Source of the DNA: Firmicutes bacterium ADurb.Bin467
Lineage (GTDB): Bacteria; Bacillota; Clostridia; Christensenellales; Aristaeellaceae
NCBI GenBank assembly: GCA_002068815.1
Contig: MWAC01000226.1
Span: 1 to 5,120 of the forward strand
Length of the DNA stretch: 5,120 nucleotides
Direction of reading: 5' to 3'
Position numbers and translations under genes: made by a program. Position 1 is the first letter of the stretch; each line of letters starts with the position of its first letter. Positions 4,626 to 5,120 of this stretch are shown piece after piece. The notes beneath the pieces were generated by a model that was given only the letters and a program-made list of their open reading frames with translations, made no database searches and was not told where the DNA came from.

Positions 4626-5120
4626 ATGCTTCGTTACATTTTAAAGCGCCTGATCGCGGGCGTTTTGACCGTGATTGTGCTGATCACGATCTCGTTCTTT
4701 CTGATGCACATGATGCCCGGAGGGCCGTTCAGCCCGAGCGAGCAGAAGAACGTGCCGCCGGAGCTGCTCGCGCGCGTCGCCGCGAAATACGGCCTGGACA
4801 GGCCGGTCGGTGAACAATATATCGAATACTGGAAGAACCTCTTGCGCGGCGATTTCGGCATCTCCTACAAGAAGCTCGACACAACCGTCAACGAGACGAT
4901 CGCCTACGGGTTCCCGATCTCGATGCGCGTGGGGCTCGTCGCGGTGATCCTGTCGCTGGTCGTGGGCATACCGCTCGGGGTGATCGCGGCGATTCGGCGC
5001 GCGAAGCTCTGGGACCTCTCCGCGATGGCGTTCGCGACGATCGGCATCTCGGTTCCGGTGTTCGTGATCTCGATACTGCTCATGTACCTGTTCGCGGGCG
5101 TGCTCCAGTGGCTGCCGACC
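4626..5120 (+). CDS. oppB: Oligopeptide ABC transporter permease OppB, 3' end off the window
   Basis: This is the first membrane subunit of a peptide ABC importer. It normally pairs with OppC and works with the ATPases OppD/OppF and the binding protein OppA. The visible 165 residues are about half of a usual 305-340-residue OppB. They begin MLRYILKRLIAGVLT, with the first membrane helix at about 9-29 and the family motif PGGPF at 31-35. The extracytoplasmic region contains KYGLDRPVGEQYIEYW (54-69) and LLRGDFGISYK (72-82), both typical of OppB/DppB proteins. Helices follow at about 98-122 and 132-160, and the frame runs off the edge at QWLPT. The wording around the first helix (LITISFF) and the region TTVN...GFPIS resemble enterobacterial OppB more than DppB as I recall them; the peptide size range cannot be read. 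Further opp genes are expected to the right. Confidence 0.94.
   Translation, partial: MLRYILKRLIAGVLTVIVLITISFFLMHMMPGGPFSPSEQKNVPPELLARVAAKYGLDRPVGEQYIEYWKNLLRGDFGISYKKLDTTVNETIAYGFPISMRVGLVAVILSLVVGIPLGVIAAIRRAKLWDLSAMAFATIGISVPVFVISILLMYLFAGVLQWLPT

Noticed and set aside
2975..4813. Very long open frame on the plus strand opposite the FAD dehydrogenase (612 codons)
   Set aside because: Its product is a low-complexity Arg/Ala/Val/Asp-rich string typical of antisense frames in GC-rich genes. It has no ribosome-binding site, it covers a gene with clear motifs, and it runs through the divergent promoters.

Overview
The window looks like a chromosomal segment of a GC-rich, Gram-positive-type bacterium. 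The coding sequence is roughly 60-65% G+C by eye. The three promoters have sigma-A-like hexamers (TATAAT or TATTAT at -10), most ribosome-binding sites are AGGAGG-like, and one terminator ends in eight T. A GC-rich member of the Clostridia is my best guess. That is inference from style and protein family resemblance; no marker gene is present. I see no mobile element, RNA gene, CRISPR array or clear sign of horizontal transfer.

Layout, left to right. Positions 1-2874 hold a minus-strand operon for a sugar-type (RbsB/RbsC class) ABC importer. It is read from a strong promoter at about 2874-2846 through the substrate-binding protein (2808-1861), an intergenic hairpin, permease 1 (1781-804) and permease 2 (807 to the left edge, truncated), which overlaps permease 1 by four bases. 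No ATPase gene is visible; it is probably beyond the left edge. Positions 2925-2956 carry a textbook intrinsic terminator that separates this operon from the next gene. Positions 4387-2972 encode, also on the minus strand, an FAD-dependent dehydrogenase of the COG2509 type with a four-cysteine cluster. Positions 4388-4625 form a divergent regulatory region. From 4626 to the right edge the plus strand encodes the N-terminal half of OppB, the first membrane subunit of an oligopeptide importer.

Three transcription units can be read from the sequence: the sugar importer operon, the single-gene FAD dehydrogenase unit, and a peptide importer operon leaving to the right. The most interesting signal is in the divergent region. 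The FAD-gene promoter and the oppB promoter each carry a near-identical 18-nt element, GTTTAAC(C)GTTCGA(C)AAAC, directly against the -35 box and in the same orientation relative to transcription. This suggests that one regulator controls both genes. The FAD transcript also begins with a leader that can fold end to end, and the sugar operon promoter has a LacI-type palindrome inside its spacer. I found no evidence for a wholly new biological system; the genes belong to known families and the novelty, if any, is in regulation and substrate.
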